Translations under genes and position numbers: made by a program
Notes under the pieces: model-generated
Databases searched by the model: none
What the model saw: the letters and a program-made list of their open reading frames with translations, nothing else
Told to the model about the DNA's origin: nothing
Assembly (NCBI GenBank): GCA_002279065.1
Contig: NCKB01000006.1
Coordinates: forward strand, 1 to 64,000
Direction: 5' to 3'
From: Lysobacterales bacterium 15-68-25
Lineage (GTDB): Bacteria; Pseudomonadota; Gammaproteobacteria; Xanthomonadales; Rhodanobacteraceae
DNA: 64,000 nucleotides
Shown here: positions 28,253-37,959 of the stretch, one piece after another
Numbering within the stretch: the first letter of the stretch is position 1
Layout of the letters: each line of letters opens with the position of its first letter

Positions 28253-29383
28253 TTGGAAAGCACGCCTCTCGAGGCCCTGCCGGTGGTCCTCGCGATCGAG
28301 ACCGGCGCCCCGCTACCGCGCGCCACGCTCACCCGCGACGAGGCCGCCGAGCTGGCTGCCCACGTCGCCGCCGACCTGCAGTCGCTGGTGCCGGCCGCCA
28401 CCGACGCGCGGCTGGCGCTGGCCGGCGCGTTGTTCGACCCGGTGGAGCTGCTGCGTCCCGGCTTCCCGGTGTGGGCCACGCTGGACGAGCTGGCCCGGCG
28501 CGTGCCGCGCGGCCACCTGGAGAACGTGGTCGCCTTCGGCACCCACGAGGGCCGCATGCCGGCGCAGCCGCTGGAACCGGAGGCCGTCTACGCCGACGGT
28601 CCGATGCGCCTGCTGCCGATCACGCTGCTCGCACCCGGGCCCCTCGCCGAATCGCTGGGCGAGCAGCTGGAAGTGGAACTGGTCGGCCGCGGCGAGGCCG
28701 GGCAGCGCACCGCCGACTGGCTGATCCGCACGCTCGGCGTGCCGCTGGAGCACGTGCGCTACCTCAGCCGCAACGACCTGCTGGCGCTGACCTGCGTGCA
28801 GTACGAGCACGTCAACCTCGCGCCGTTGTGGACCCTGCTGGAGGCCGCGCTGCTCACGCCCTACCGCGAGGAGACCACGCTGAGCGTGCGCGGCCTGCCG
28901 CTGCGCTACGCCGAGGGCGCGGTGCACGTGCAGTCGCCGGCCGACTGGCTCGCCGGCTGCCGCGAGGACGACCGCGCGCACGCCCTCGCCGGCATCGTGT
29001 TCGAGCTGCGCCAGTACGCCGCCCTGCTGCAGGCGCACGGCGTCGCGCTGAAGCTCGAACCGGTGGCGGAAGGCGAGCGCGAGGCGCGCGACGGTTACCT
29101 GCTGGAAGCGCGGGCCGCGGCCGACCCGGCCTACGATCCGCCGACGCTGTTCGCCCACGAGGCGCCGGGCCTGGGCGTGGTCGCGGTCACCGCGGCGCAG
29201 CGCGGCGCGGCCGGCCAGGCCCGCGTGCTGGCCCACGCCTGGCCGCTGCAGCCCGGCGCGCTGGGCGCGGCGGTTACCGCGCTGGCCGAACGCTTCGCCA
29301 TCGCACCCGACCTGCACGCACTCGGCCGCATCCAGCTCGACGCCGACGGCCGCCTGGGCGCCCCGGGCACGCCGCTGCATTGA
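28253..29383 (+). CDS. conserved-looking hypothetical protein with TTG start
   Basis: A 376-aa soluble, acidic protein without signal peptide or membrane segments. It begins MESTPLEALPVVLAIETGAP and contains FGTHEGRMPAQP and LCR-like GLPLRYAEG stretches; no known domain was recognised. TTG 28253 is the earliest in-frame start and has GGAAG six bases upstream and an extended -10 promoter, which supports it. The frame is intact and its codon use matches its neighbours. Function unknown. Confidence 0.65.
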   Translation: MESTPLEALPVVLAIETGAPLPRATLTRDEAAELAAHVAADLQSLVPAATDARLALAGALFDPVELLRPGFPVWATLDELARRVPRGHLENVVAFGTHEGRMPAQPLEPEAVYADGPMRLLPITLLAPGPLAESLGEQLEVELVGRGEAGQRTADWLIRTLGVPLEHVRYLSRNDLLALTCVQYEHVNLAPLWTLLEAALLTPYREETTLSVRGLPLRYAEGAVHVQSPADWLAGCREDDRAHALAGIVFELRQYAALLQAHGVALKLEPVAEGEREARDGYLLEARAAADPAYDPPTLFAHEAPGLGVVAVTAAQRGAAGQARVLAHAWPLQPGALGAAVTALAERFAIAPDLHALGRIQLDADGRLGAPGTPLH

Positions 29384-29399
29384 GCCGGCCCCGGCATCA

Positions 29400-29431
29400 C
29401 GGACGGAGCGCCACGCGTGGTGCTCCGTCCG
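29400..29431. terminator. 32-bp near-perfect palindrome between convergent genes
   Basis: GGACGGAGC (29401-29409) pairs with GCTCCGTCC (29422-29430), CCACG with CGTGG inside, and the outer C/G pair at 29400/29431 extends it; only the pair at 29410/29421 is a G-T. It sits in the 58-bp gap between convergent genes. No T-run is present, so it may act as a rho-assisted or cruciform-type terminator. Confidence 0.5.
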
Positions 29432-29441
29432 CACAACCGCC

Positions 29442-30827
29442 TCAATCGTCCGTCGACGGCGCCAGTCCCAGCGTCACCGTCGGCCACAGCTCCGATACGG
29501 TGGGATGGATCGGCACCGCCCAGCGCAACTGCTCCAGCGGCTGGTCCGCGCTCATCAGGTCGAGCACGCCGTGGATCGCCTCGTCGCCGCTCACGCCGAG
29601 GATCGCCGCGCCGAGCACGCGCCGCGTTTCGGCATCGGCCACCAGCTTCATGAAGCCCTGGGTCTGGCCGCGCTCCACGGCGCGGCCGACCCGCGTCATC
29701 GGTCGCTTCGACACCAGCAGCGGTCGGCCGCTGGCCCGCGCCTGCGCCTCGGTCATTCCGACCCGGCCCAGCGGCGGGTCGATGTACAGCGCGTAGCCCG
29801 GCACCCGCTGCGACAGCGTGCGGTGCTCGCCGTCGAGCAGGTTCGCGGCGAGGATCTCGAAGTCGTTGTAGGCGGTGTGGGTGAACGCGCCGCGGCCGTT
29901 GCAGTCGCCCATCGCCCAGATCCCCGGCACGTTGGTGGCGAGCGTGTCGTCGACGGTGATGTAGCCGCGCGCGTCGGTGGCCACGCCCGCGCGATCGAGG
30001 CCCAGGTCGTCGGTGTTCGGCCGGCGGCCCATCGCCAGCAGCACATGGCTGGCCGCCACTTCGGGCGCCCCCTCGCGGCAGTCCACCTTCACCGCGACGC
30101 CGTCGGCGCGCGGCGCGAAGGCGATGCACTCGGCGCCGGTGCGCACGGCGATGCCCTCGGCCTCCAGGATCTCGCGGATCGCCGCGGAAACATCCTCGTC
30201 CTCGCGGGCGATCAGCCGGTCCTGCCGCTCGATCACCGTCACCTGCGCGCCGAAGCGGCGGAACATCTGCGCGAACTCCAGCCCGATATAGCTGCCGCCG
30301 ACCACCGCGAGATGCTCCGGCAGGCTGTCCAGCGCCAGGATCGAGGTGTTGGTGAGGTAGTCGATGTCGCGCACGCCCGGCAGCTGCGGCACCGCGGCGC
30401 GGCCGCCGACATTGAGGAAGATGCGCGGCGCGCGGATCGCCTGCCCGTCCACCTCCAGCGTGTCGGCGGCGACGAAGCGGGCGTGCCCGCGCAGCAGGGT
30501 CAGTCCCTGCATGCCGCCGAGCCAGCGCTGCAGGTTGCCGCGCGCGTCGAGGGTCACCTTGCGTGCGCGCGCCATCACTTTGGGGAAATCGATCCCCACC
30601 GCGCCTTCCAGCACAACGCCGTAGTCGGCGCCGCGCCGCGCCAGATGCGCCACCTCGGCGCTGGCCACCAGCGCCTTGGTCGGCATGCAGCCGGTGTTGA
30701 CGCAGGTGCCGCCGAGCCAGTGCCGCTCGACCAGCGCCACGCGCATGCCGGCCGCGGTGAGCCGGCCGGCCAGCGACGGCCCGGCCTGCCCGGCCCCGAC
30801 CACGATGGCGTCGTAGGTGGTGCTCAT
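29442..30827 (-). CDS. FAD-dependent pyridine nucleotide-disulfide oxidoreductase
   Basis: A 461-aa class I flavoprotein: FAD motif VVGAGQAGPSLAG, redox pair GGTCVNTGCMPTK, NAD(P)-binding VVGGSYIGLEFAQMFRRFG, second FAD site WAMGDCNG, and C-terminal dimer motif IHPTVSELWPTV. It resembles mercuric-reductase-like or dihydrolipoamide-dehydrogenase-like proteins; the missing N-terminal metal-binding domain and no mer genes argue against MerA. The substrate is unclear. Confidence 0.82.
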   Translation of the reverse strand: MSTTYDAIVVGAGQAGPSLAGRLTAAGMRVALVERHWLGGTCVNTGCMPTKALVASAEVAHLARRGADYGVVLEGAVGIDFPKVMARARKVTLDARGNLQRWLGGMQGLTLLRGHARFVAADTLEVDGQAIRAPRIFLNVGGRAAVPQLPGVRDIDYLTNTSILALDSLPEHLAVVGGSYIGLEFAQMFRRFGAQVTVIERQDRLIAREDEDVSAAIREILEAEGIAVRTGAECIAFAPRADGVAVKVDCREGAPEVAASHVLLAMGRRPNTDDLGLDRAGVATDARGYITVDDTLATNVPGIWAMGDCNGRGAFTHTAYNDFEILAANLLDGEHRTLSQRVPGYALYIDPPLGRVGMTEAQARASGRPLLVSKRPMTRVGRAVERGQTQGFMKLVADAETRRVLGAAILGVSGDEAIHGVLDLMSADQPLEQLRWAVPIHPTVSELWPTVTLGLAPSTDD

Positions 30828-30990
30828 CGCCGCACCGTCGGGACAGCGGCGGCACGGGTCGTCACGGCACGCGGCACGCGATCGGTGGTCGCATGCGGGA
30901 AGGGAGACGGAACAGCCATGGTCGAAGGCCTCACGCGGACCGGATCGAGCGCCCCATTCTCCGGCCGGGTCGTTCCCCCGGGGTGAAGGC

Positions 30991-31452
30991 TCAGCCGTCG
31001 GTGGTCAGCGCCTGCTCGTACATGAAGTAGTGGCAGCGCTCCATGCCGAGGCCCGCGTAGGTGGCCTGGGCGCGCTCGTTCTCGGTTTCCACGTACAGCC
31101 GCAGGCCGACCGCCCCGGCCGCGCGGGCGCGACGCGCCACGTCGGCGTACAGCGCGCGGAACACGCCGCTGCGGCGGGCGGACTCGGCCACGTACACGCT
31201 CTGGATCCACCAGAAATCGCCGCAGCGCCAGTCGCTCCACTCGTAGGTCACCATCAGGCAGCCGACAGGTTTGCCGTCCAGTTCGGCGACGAGGTAGAAG
31301 CCGCGGCGCGGCTCGTCCAGCACCGCGGCCATGCCGCGCGTGAGCACGTCCGGGTCGAGCCGCTTGTGCTCGGTCTCCCACGCCATCGCGGCGTTCCATG
31401 CGATGAGGTTCGGCAGGTCTTCGCGGCGGGCGTCGCGGACGGTGACGGTCAT
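30991..31452 (-). CDS. GNAT family N-acetyltransferase
   Basis: A 153-aa acetyl-CoA-dependent acyltransferase. The fold pattern is VTVRDARREDLPNLIAWNAAM at the N-terminus, WWIQSVYVAESARRSGVFRALY (acetyl-CoA loop, R-x-x-G-x-(A/L)) about residue 85-105, and LRLYVETENERAQATYAGLGM. Substrate cannot be guessed. It lies between the flavoprotein and ntrC genes on the same strand. Confidence 0.8.
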   Translation of the reverse strand: MTVTVRDARREDLPNLIAWNAAMAWETEHKRLDPDVLTRGMAAVLDEPRRGFYLVAELDGKPVGCLMVTYEWSDWRCGDFWWIQSVYVAESARRSGVFRALYADVARRARAAGAVGLRLYVETENERAQATYAGLGMERCHYFMYEQALTTDG

Positions 31453-31546
31453 GCGGGTTTCTCCGGGTCAGGTCTTGGGATGGTCCGATTGGCGCTATGC
31501 GGGCCTTCTGGACATCACCTCATCATTGAAATCCATGCGATTGAGG

Positions 31547-31563
31547 CCGGGCAGTCTGCCCGG
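31547..31563 (-). terminator. hairpin between ntrC and the GNAT gene
   Basis: CCGGGCA (31547-31553) and TGCCCGG (31557-31563) are a perfect inverted repeat with a three-base loop, extended by partial GAGGC/GCCTC pairing. It sits 18 bp past the ntrC stop on the minus strand. No T-tract follows, so the terminator call is tentative. Confidence 0.4.
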
Positions 31564-31580
31564 TGACGCCTCCGCGGGGG

Positions 31581-32982
<1,402 letters not shown>

Positions 32983-32990
<8 letters not shown>

Positions 32991-34029
32991 CGGTCACATC
33001 CGTCGGGGTGTCGGTCGAGGCCCGCTGCGGCGGCGGCAGCGGCAGGTAGAGCGAGAACACGGTTTCGCCGGGCCGGCCCTGCCAGCGCAGTTCGCCGCCG
33101 TGCTCGTGGGCGATCTCGCGCGACAGCGCCAGGCCGAGCCCGGTGCCGTCCGGCCGCCCGGACACCAGCGGCTGGAACAGCGTGTCGCGCAGCGCGGGCG
33201 GCACCCCGGCGCCGTCATCGATCACGTCCACCCGCAGCGCGCTGCGCAGCATCCGCTCGCCCAGCCGCACGCCGTGTTCGGCCCGCGTGCGCAGGGTGAG
33301 CGTCTGCGCGCCGGCCTCGCGCGCGTTGCGCGCCAGGTTCAGCAGCACCTGCAGCAGGCGGTCGGCGTCGGCGGGGAAGTCCGGCAGGCTGGGGTCGTAG
33401 TCGTGGCGCAGCGCGAGCGGCGCGGGCTCGGCCTCCAGCAGATCTTCCAGCCGCTCCAGCAGGTGATGGATGTTCACCGGCGCCAACCGCGGCGCGCCGT
33501 CGTGATGCAGCAGGCGGTTGGCCAGGGTGGCGAGGCGGTCGGCCTCGGCGATCACCATGCCGGCCAGCGCCTTCAGGTCCTCGTCGTCCAACCGCCGCTG
33601 CAGCAGCTGCGCCGCACCGCGCAGGCCGGCCAGCGGATTCTTCACCTCGTGCGCGAAGCCGCGCAGCGTCGCCGACAACGGCGAGGCCGCCGCGGCCGGC
33701 TCGGCCAGCGCGTGCACTTCCAGCAGCAGTTGCCCGTCGAACGGCTGCAGGCTCAGGTCCGCCTGCCACTCGGTGCCGCGCGTGGTGGTCAGCGCCACGC
33801 CGCGCAGCTGCAGCGCGCGCTCCTCGTCCAGCGCCCGCCGCGCCTGCGCCAGCACCGCCGCGTCGTCCGCAAACATCAGCGCCGCCGGCTGCCCTACCAG
33901 ATTGCGGGTCCCCAGCGCCAACCGCTCGGCCAGCGCTGGATTCAGCCACGTCACGCGCAGCTCCGCGTCGACCAGGGCCAGCCCGGTCGCCATCTGCTCC
34001 GCCAGCGGGCGCCAGGATGCGTTGCTCAT
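32983..34029 (-). CDS. ntrB: nitrogen regulation sensor kinase NtrB
   Basis: A 348-aa soluble histidine kinase (GlnL) with an N-terminal PAS domain, the H-box FAHEVKNPLAGLRGAAQLL, an N-box around NLARNAREAG and the G-boxes DDGAGVPP and GTGLGLAL. PII proteins switch it between kinase and phosphatase. ATG 34029 (MSNASWRPLAEQM) is the family start; an in-frame ATG at 34080 would place the NtrC box in coding sequence. Co-transcribed with ntrC. Confidence 0.95.
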
Positions 34030-34047
34030 TGCACCATGATGGGGGAA

Positions 34048-34064
34048 TGCATCGATTTGGTGCA
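34048..34064 (-). promoter_or_regulatory. NtrC-like binding site before ntrB
   Basis: Read on the minus strand, TGCACCAAATCGATGCA matches the 17-bp NtrC consensus TGCACCA-N3-TGGTGCA except in two positions of the second half. It is 19 bp before the ntrB start. A further half-site (TTGCACCA, 34029-34036) overlaps the start codon. In enteric bacteria NtrC represses the glnL promoter from such a position, so autoregulation is inferred. Confidence 0.55.
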
Positions 34065-34215
34065 ATATCAGGGGCTGCACTTAGGCGGCCGAGCGCTCGT
34101 CGTGGAGGGCTCAGACTTGCAAGCGAGAAGAGGGAATGTGGCCAATTAAGCAGGTCGGACTTTACCTGCAAGGCGACCACCTGAATTAATTAGCCACGTC
34201 CCTTTAATTTCACGT

Positions 34216-34235
34216 CGCTTTAATTTCGTAAAGCG
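34216..34235 (-). terminator. hairpin after the HEPN-domain gene
   Basis: CGCTTTA (34216-34222) and TAAAGCG (34229-34235) are a perfect inverted repeat with a six-base loop, 20 bp past the HEPN gene stop. The surroundings are AT-rich with a repeated TTTAATTTC motif (34203-34211 and 34219-34227). A clean T-tract is absent, so it may be a weak terminator. Confidence 0.4.
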
Positions 34236-34255
34236 GCGTTGGCGTAGATAAATTC

Positions 34256-35296
34256 CTAGGGCGCGCCTACGTGCGGAACGAAGACCTCGCGAAAATGGTA
34301 CTTAGTTGCCCGGAGGCGCACCAATTGCTGCAGCAAGCTCAGAATTAACGCCATGCCGAACTGCTGAAGCTCGAGTGCTTCGCCGTAGTTATGCCCAAGA
34401 GTTGGGTCAATTACTTCATTATGAAGCGGGTGCGGCACCTCATATCCGCCATGAACGAACGCGCTGCGAAGATCGTATGCGTGCTTAAGTTTTTTCTTGA
34501 GTGCCTTTTTTTCGCGCTCGCTCATTTCTACGAGCAGACTAATCCGCCGCAACATACCAGAAATATTTTCTCCAACTCGCGTCTCAAGCAGTGCTTCTAG
34601 GGCGTGGAAAATCCAAATGATTCCATCGATATAGTTATCAGAGCGACACAAATGAAATAGGCAAAAAACCGCTCTTTCAAGGCCACTCTGCGCACGTGAC
34701 TGACCACCCACCCGAGAAATAGCGTACCACTCACGCACCTCCTTGAGAGGGATCTGTCGCAGCTTCGGAAAATGCCCTCGAAGCGACTCCACCCACCAAA
34801 ATTCGAAGTTGTAAGACGAAAGCCTAAGCTCAGTCTGAACTACGTTTTCGCCGCTTGCAGGGATATGAGCGGAGTAAAGGTTCAACGATCCGGGGAATGC
34901 TATATTAGCGCAAATGAAGGCATCATATAATGCTAGCTCTGCGAAGTACCTGGGATACCACGGATGCCCACTGTGGTCATTCTCTCCTGTGATCTCGACG
35001 AGCACAGAAGATAGCGTTTGTTTTGGCAATCTCTGGTAAGCCTCAATATCTGCTTCTTGCCCCCGGTATATAGGCGACCAGATCTCACTGCTCTTTTGGA
35101 TTCGGGCGGCAACAGGCGCCCAATCGATGGTCGTCCGTATCGAACAGCCCGCGTGCTCATAGGTAAATACGGATAAGGATTTGATCTCATCCTTCCAAAA
35201 CGCCACGCGAACTGGTTCTACACGGTCGTACTCATCGTCGGTATCAAAACCGATATGGTCGAAGACAAGCGGAACTTCAATAGCGATTGTTTTCAT
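34256..35296 (-). CDS. HEPN-domain protein (Apea-like), probable acquired gene
   Basis: A 346-aa soluble protein. The C-terminal third (about residues 215-310) is helical and carries IFHALEALLETRVGENISG and the HEPN RNase-type motif RSAFVH (Arg277-x4-His282), followed by GG, as in Apea-like HEPN domains. HEPN proteins with R-x4-6-H are often RNases in toxin-antitoxin, abortive-infection or RNA-processing systems. The N-terminal two thirds is not recognised. Base composition (34080-35480, about 50% GC by eye) and codon use differ sharply from neighbours, suggesting transfer. No MNT or antitoxin partner is adjacent. Confidence 0.7.
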   Translation of the reverse strand: MKTIAIEVPLVFDHIGFDTDDEYDRVEPVRVAFWKDEIKSLSVFTYEHAGCSIRTTIDWAPVAARIQKSSEIWSPIYRGQEADIEAYQRLPKQTLSSVLVEITGENDHSGHPWYPRYFAELALYDAFICANIAFPGSLNLYSAHIPASGENVVQTELRLSSYNFEFWWVESLRGHFPKLRQIPLKEVREWYAISRVGGQSRAQSGLERAVFCLFHLCRSDNYIDGIIWIFHALEALLETRVGENISGMLRRISLLVEMSEREKKALKKKLKHAYDLRSAFVHGGYEVPHPLHNEVIDPTLGHNYGEALELQQFGMALILSLLQQLVRLRATKYHFREVFVPHVGAP

Positions 35297-35377
35297 GCGT
35301 TACCCTGACGCCGGGGTGAAGCGGTGGCGGCGCCGTTCAGAAAAAAGAAGGCAGATTCCCGTTCGGGAGCCAGGAGC

Positions 35378-35432
35378 GGGCCAGGTTCACTTTCACGAGT
35401 TAAATAAGTCCGTAACGGGGCCGGGTTCACTT
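35378..35432. repeat. pair of 15-bp direct repeats at the edge of the low-GC island
   Basis: GGGCCAGGTTCACTT (35378-35392) and GGGCCGGGTTCACTT (35418-35432) differ by one base and are spaced 40 bp apart. They lie between the HEPN gene start and the helicase gene, next to AT-rich sequence, and may mark the border of an insertion. Their nature is unknown. Confidence 0.5.
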
Positions 35433-35532
35433 ATACCGCCGTGGAAGGGCAAGCGCCCGCCGTCTTCTGATCTCAAGCCCTGAGACCCCACCTCGCTGTA
35501 CTCGCTCGTCCAACCTGTCCGCGAGCGACGCC

Positions 35533-37959
35533 ATGAACGCCCTGATCGATCCGGCCCACCGGGCCGACGACGCTGCCGCCGATGAACTGGTGCTGCGCGG
35601 CCCCGCCGACGGCGGTGCGCTCGCCGCCAGATTGGCGAAGCGCTACGCCGGCCGAGTGACCGGCTCGTTCGTGGTGCCGGGACGCGAGGGGGCGTACGAG
35701 CCGCTGCCGGAGGACCTGCCGCCGGCGCTGGCCGATGCGCTGCGGGCGCGCGGCATCACCCAGCTCTACAAGCACCAGGGCGAGGCGTGGGCGGCGGCGC
35801 AGGCGGGGGCGCACGTGGCGGTGGTGACGCCGACGGCGTCGGGCAAGTCGCTGTGCTACACGCTGCCGGTGGTGGCCGCGGCGATGCAGGACCAGGCCAA
35901 GGCGCTGTACCTGTTCCCTACCAAAGCACTGGCACAGGACCAGGTGGCCGAGCTGCTGGAGCTCAACCGCGCCGGCGAGCTGGGGGTGAAGGCGTTCACC
36001 TTCGACGGCGACACGCCGGGCGATGCGCGGCAGGCGATCCGCCTGCACGGCGACATCGTGGTGAGCAACCCGGACATGCTGCACCAGGCGATCCTGCCGC
36101 ATCACACGAAGTGGGCGCAGTTCTTCGAGAACCTGCGCTACGTGGTGATCGACGAGGTGCACAGCTACCGCGGCGTGTTCGGCTCGCACGTGGCCAACGT
36201 GATCCGCCGGCTCAAGCGCATCTGCGCGTTCTACGGGGTGCGTCCGCAGTTCATCCTGTGCTCGGCGACCATCGGCAATCCGCAGCAGCATGCCGAGGCG
36301 CTGATCGAGGCGCCGGTGCATGCGATCACCGAATCGGGCGCACCCTCGGGCGACCGCCACGTGCTGCTGTGGAACCCGCCGGTGGTGAACCCTGATCTGG
36401 GCCTGCGCGCCTCGGCGCGTTCGCAGAGCAACCGCATCGCGCGGCTGGCGATCAAGGCGGGACTGAAGACCCTGGTGTTCGCGCAGAGCCGCAGCATGGT
36501 CGAAGTGCTGACCAAGTACCTGAAGGACGTGTTCGACCACGACCCGCGCAAGCCGCCGCGCATCCGCGCCTACCGCGGCGGCTACCTGCCGACCGAGCGG
36601 CGCGAGGCCGAGCGGGCGATGCGCGCGGGCCACGTGGACGGCATCGTCAGCACCTCGGCGCTGGAGCTGGGCGTGGACATCGGCGCGCTGGATGCGGTGG
36701 TGCTCAATGGTTACCCCGGTTCGGTGGCGGCGACCTGGCAGCGCTTCGGCCGCGCCGGCCGGCGGCAGCAGGCGGCGCTGGGCGTGCTGGTGGCCAGTTC
36801 CGATCCGCTGGACCAGTACCTGGTGCGCCATCCGGAGTTCTTCGAGGGCGCGCCGCCGGAGCACGCGCGCATCGCGCCGGATCAGCCGCTGATCCTGCTC
36901 GACCACATCCGCTGCGCCGCGTTCGAGCTGCCGTTCGTCGGCCATGAGGTGTTCGGCAACGAGGTGGCCACGCCGTGGCTGGAGGTGCTGGGCGAGGAAG
37001 GCGTGCTGCACCGCGAGGGTGACCGCTGGGAGTGGATCGCCGACAGCTACCCGGCCAATGCGGTGTCGCTGCGTGCGGTGGCTGACGGCAACTTCGTGGT
37101 GGTTGACCGCACCGGCGGGCGCCAGACCATCCTCGCCGAAGTGGACTATTCCGCCGCTGCGCTCACCCTGTACGAAGGCGCGATCCACATGATCCAGGCC
37201 ACGCCCTACCAGGTGGAGCGGCTGGACTGGGAGGGGCGCAAGGCCTACGTCACGCGCACCCACGTCGACTACTACACCGACGCCATCGACTACACCAAGC
37301 TCAAGGTGCTCGACGCCTTCGGCAGCGCGCCGGCCGGCCGCGGCCAGGCGCACCACGGCGAGGTGCACGTGGTGCGCCGCGTGGCCGGCTACAAGAAGAT
37401 CCGCTACTACACGCACGAGAACATCGGCTACGGCCCGGTGAACCTGCCCGACCAGGAGCTGCACACCACCGCGGTGTGGTGGCAGCTGGACCAGCGCACG
37501 CTGCAGCAGGCCTTCGACGAGCGGCAGCAAGCGCTGGACGGTTTCCTCGGTGCGGCCTACGCGCTGCACATCGTCGCCACGGTGGCGGTGATGGCCGAGG
37601 CACGCGACCTGCAGAAAGCGGTGGGCAGCGGCGATGGCGCGTGGTTCGTCAGCAGCGACGCCAGCGGCCGCGGCCAGCTGCGCGGCGCCGACGGCCAGCC
37701 CACCGCGCTGGAGCCCGATGCGCCGTTCACGCCGACGGTCTATCTCTATGACGCGTTCCCCGGCGGCGTAGGCCTGAGCGCCCCGCTGTTCGAGCGGCGC
37801 GAGGATCTGCTCGCCCAGGCGCGTTCGCTGCTGGAGCGCTGCGACTGCCACTTCGGTTGCCCCGCCTGCATCGGGCCGGTGCTGGCCGTGGACGAGGCGG
37901 CCGAGCGTGCCCCAAAGGCCTTGGCCGCGCGCGTGCTCGCACTGCTGGCCAGCCTGTGA
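35533..37959 (+). CDS. superfamily 2 DEXH helicase with zinc-binding C-terminus (MrfA/YprA-like)
   Basis: An 808-aa ATP-dependent helicase: Q-like region, Walker A TPTASGKS (99-106), DEVH box (207-210), motif III CSATIGNP, motif VI WQRFGRAGRRQQ, a C-terminal DUF1998-type region and a terminal Cys cluster C770-x-C-x3-C-x2-C (CDCHFGCPACIGP). This is the architecture of Bacillus MrfA (YprA), which repairs mitomycin DNA damage together with the exonuclease MrfB. The next gene, overlapping by 4 bp, is a YprB-like exonuclease. Confidence 0.85.
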   Translation: MNALIDPAHRADDAAADELVLRGPADGGALAARLAKRYAGRVTGSFVVPGREGAYEPLPEDLPPALADALRARGITQLYKHQGEAWAAAQAGAHVAVVTPTASGKSLCYTLPVVAAAMQDQAKALYLFPTKALAQDQVAELLELNRAGELGVKAFTFDGDTPGDARQAIRLHGDIVVSNPDMLHQAILPHHTKWAQFFENLRYVVIDEVHSYRGVFGSHVANVIRRLKRICAFYGVRPQFILCSATIGNPQQHAEALIEAPVHAITESGAPSGDRHVLLWNPPVVNPDLGLRASARSQSNRIARLAIKAGLKTLVFAQSRSMVEVLTKYLKDVFDHDPRKPPRIRAYRGGYLPTERREAERAMRAGHVDGIVSTSALELGVDIGALDAVVLNGYPGSVAATWQRFGRAGRRQQAALGVLVASSDPLDQYLVRHPEFFEGAPPEHARIAPDQPLILLDHIRCAAFELPFVGHEVFGNEVATPWLEVLGEEGVLHREGDRWEWIADSYPANAVSLRAVADGNFVVVDRTGGRQTILAEVDYSAAALTLYEGAIHMIQATPYQVERLDWEGRKAYVTRTHVDYYTDAIDYTKLKVLDAFGSAPAGRGQAHHGEVHVVRRVAGYKKIRYYTHENIGYGPVNLPDQELHTTAVWWQLDQRTLQQAFDERQQALDGFLGAAYALHIVATVAVMAEARDLQKAVGSGDGAWFVSSDASGRGQLRGADGQPTALEPDAPFTPTVYLYDAFPGGVGLSAPLFERREDLLAQARSLLERCDCHFGCPACIGPVLAVDEAAERAPKALAARVLALLASL

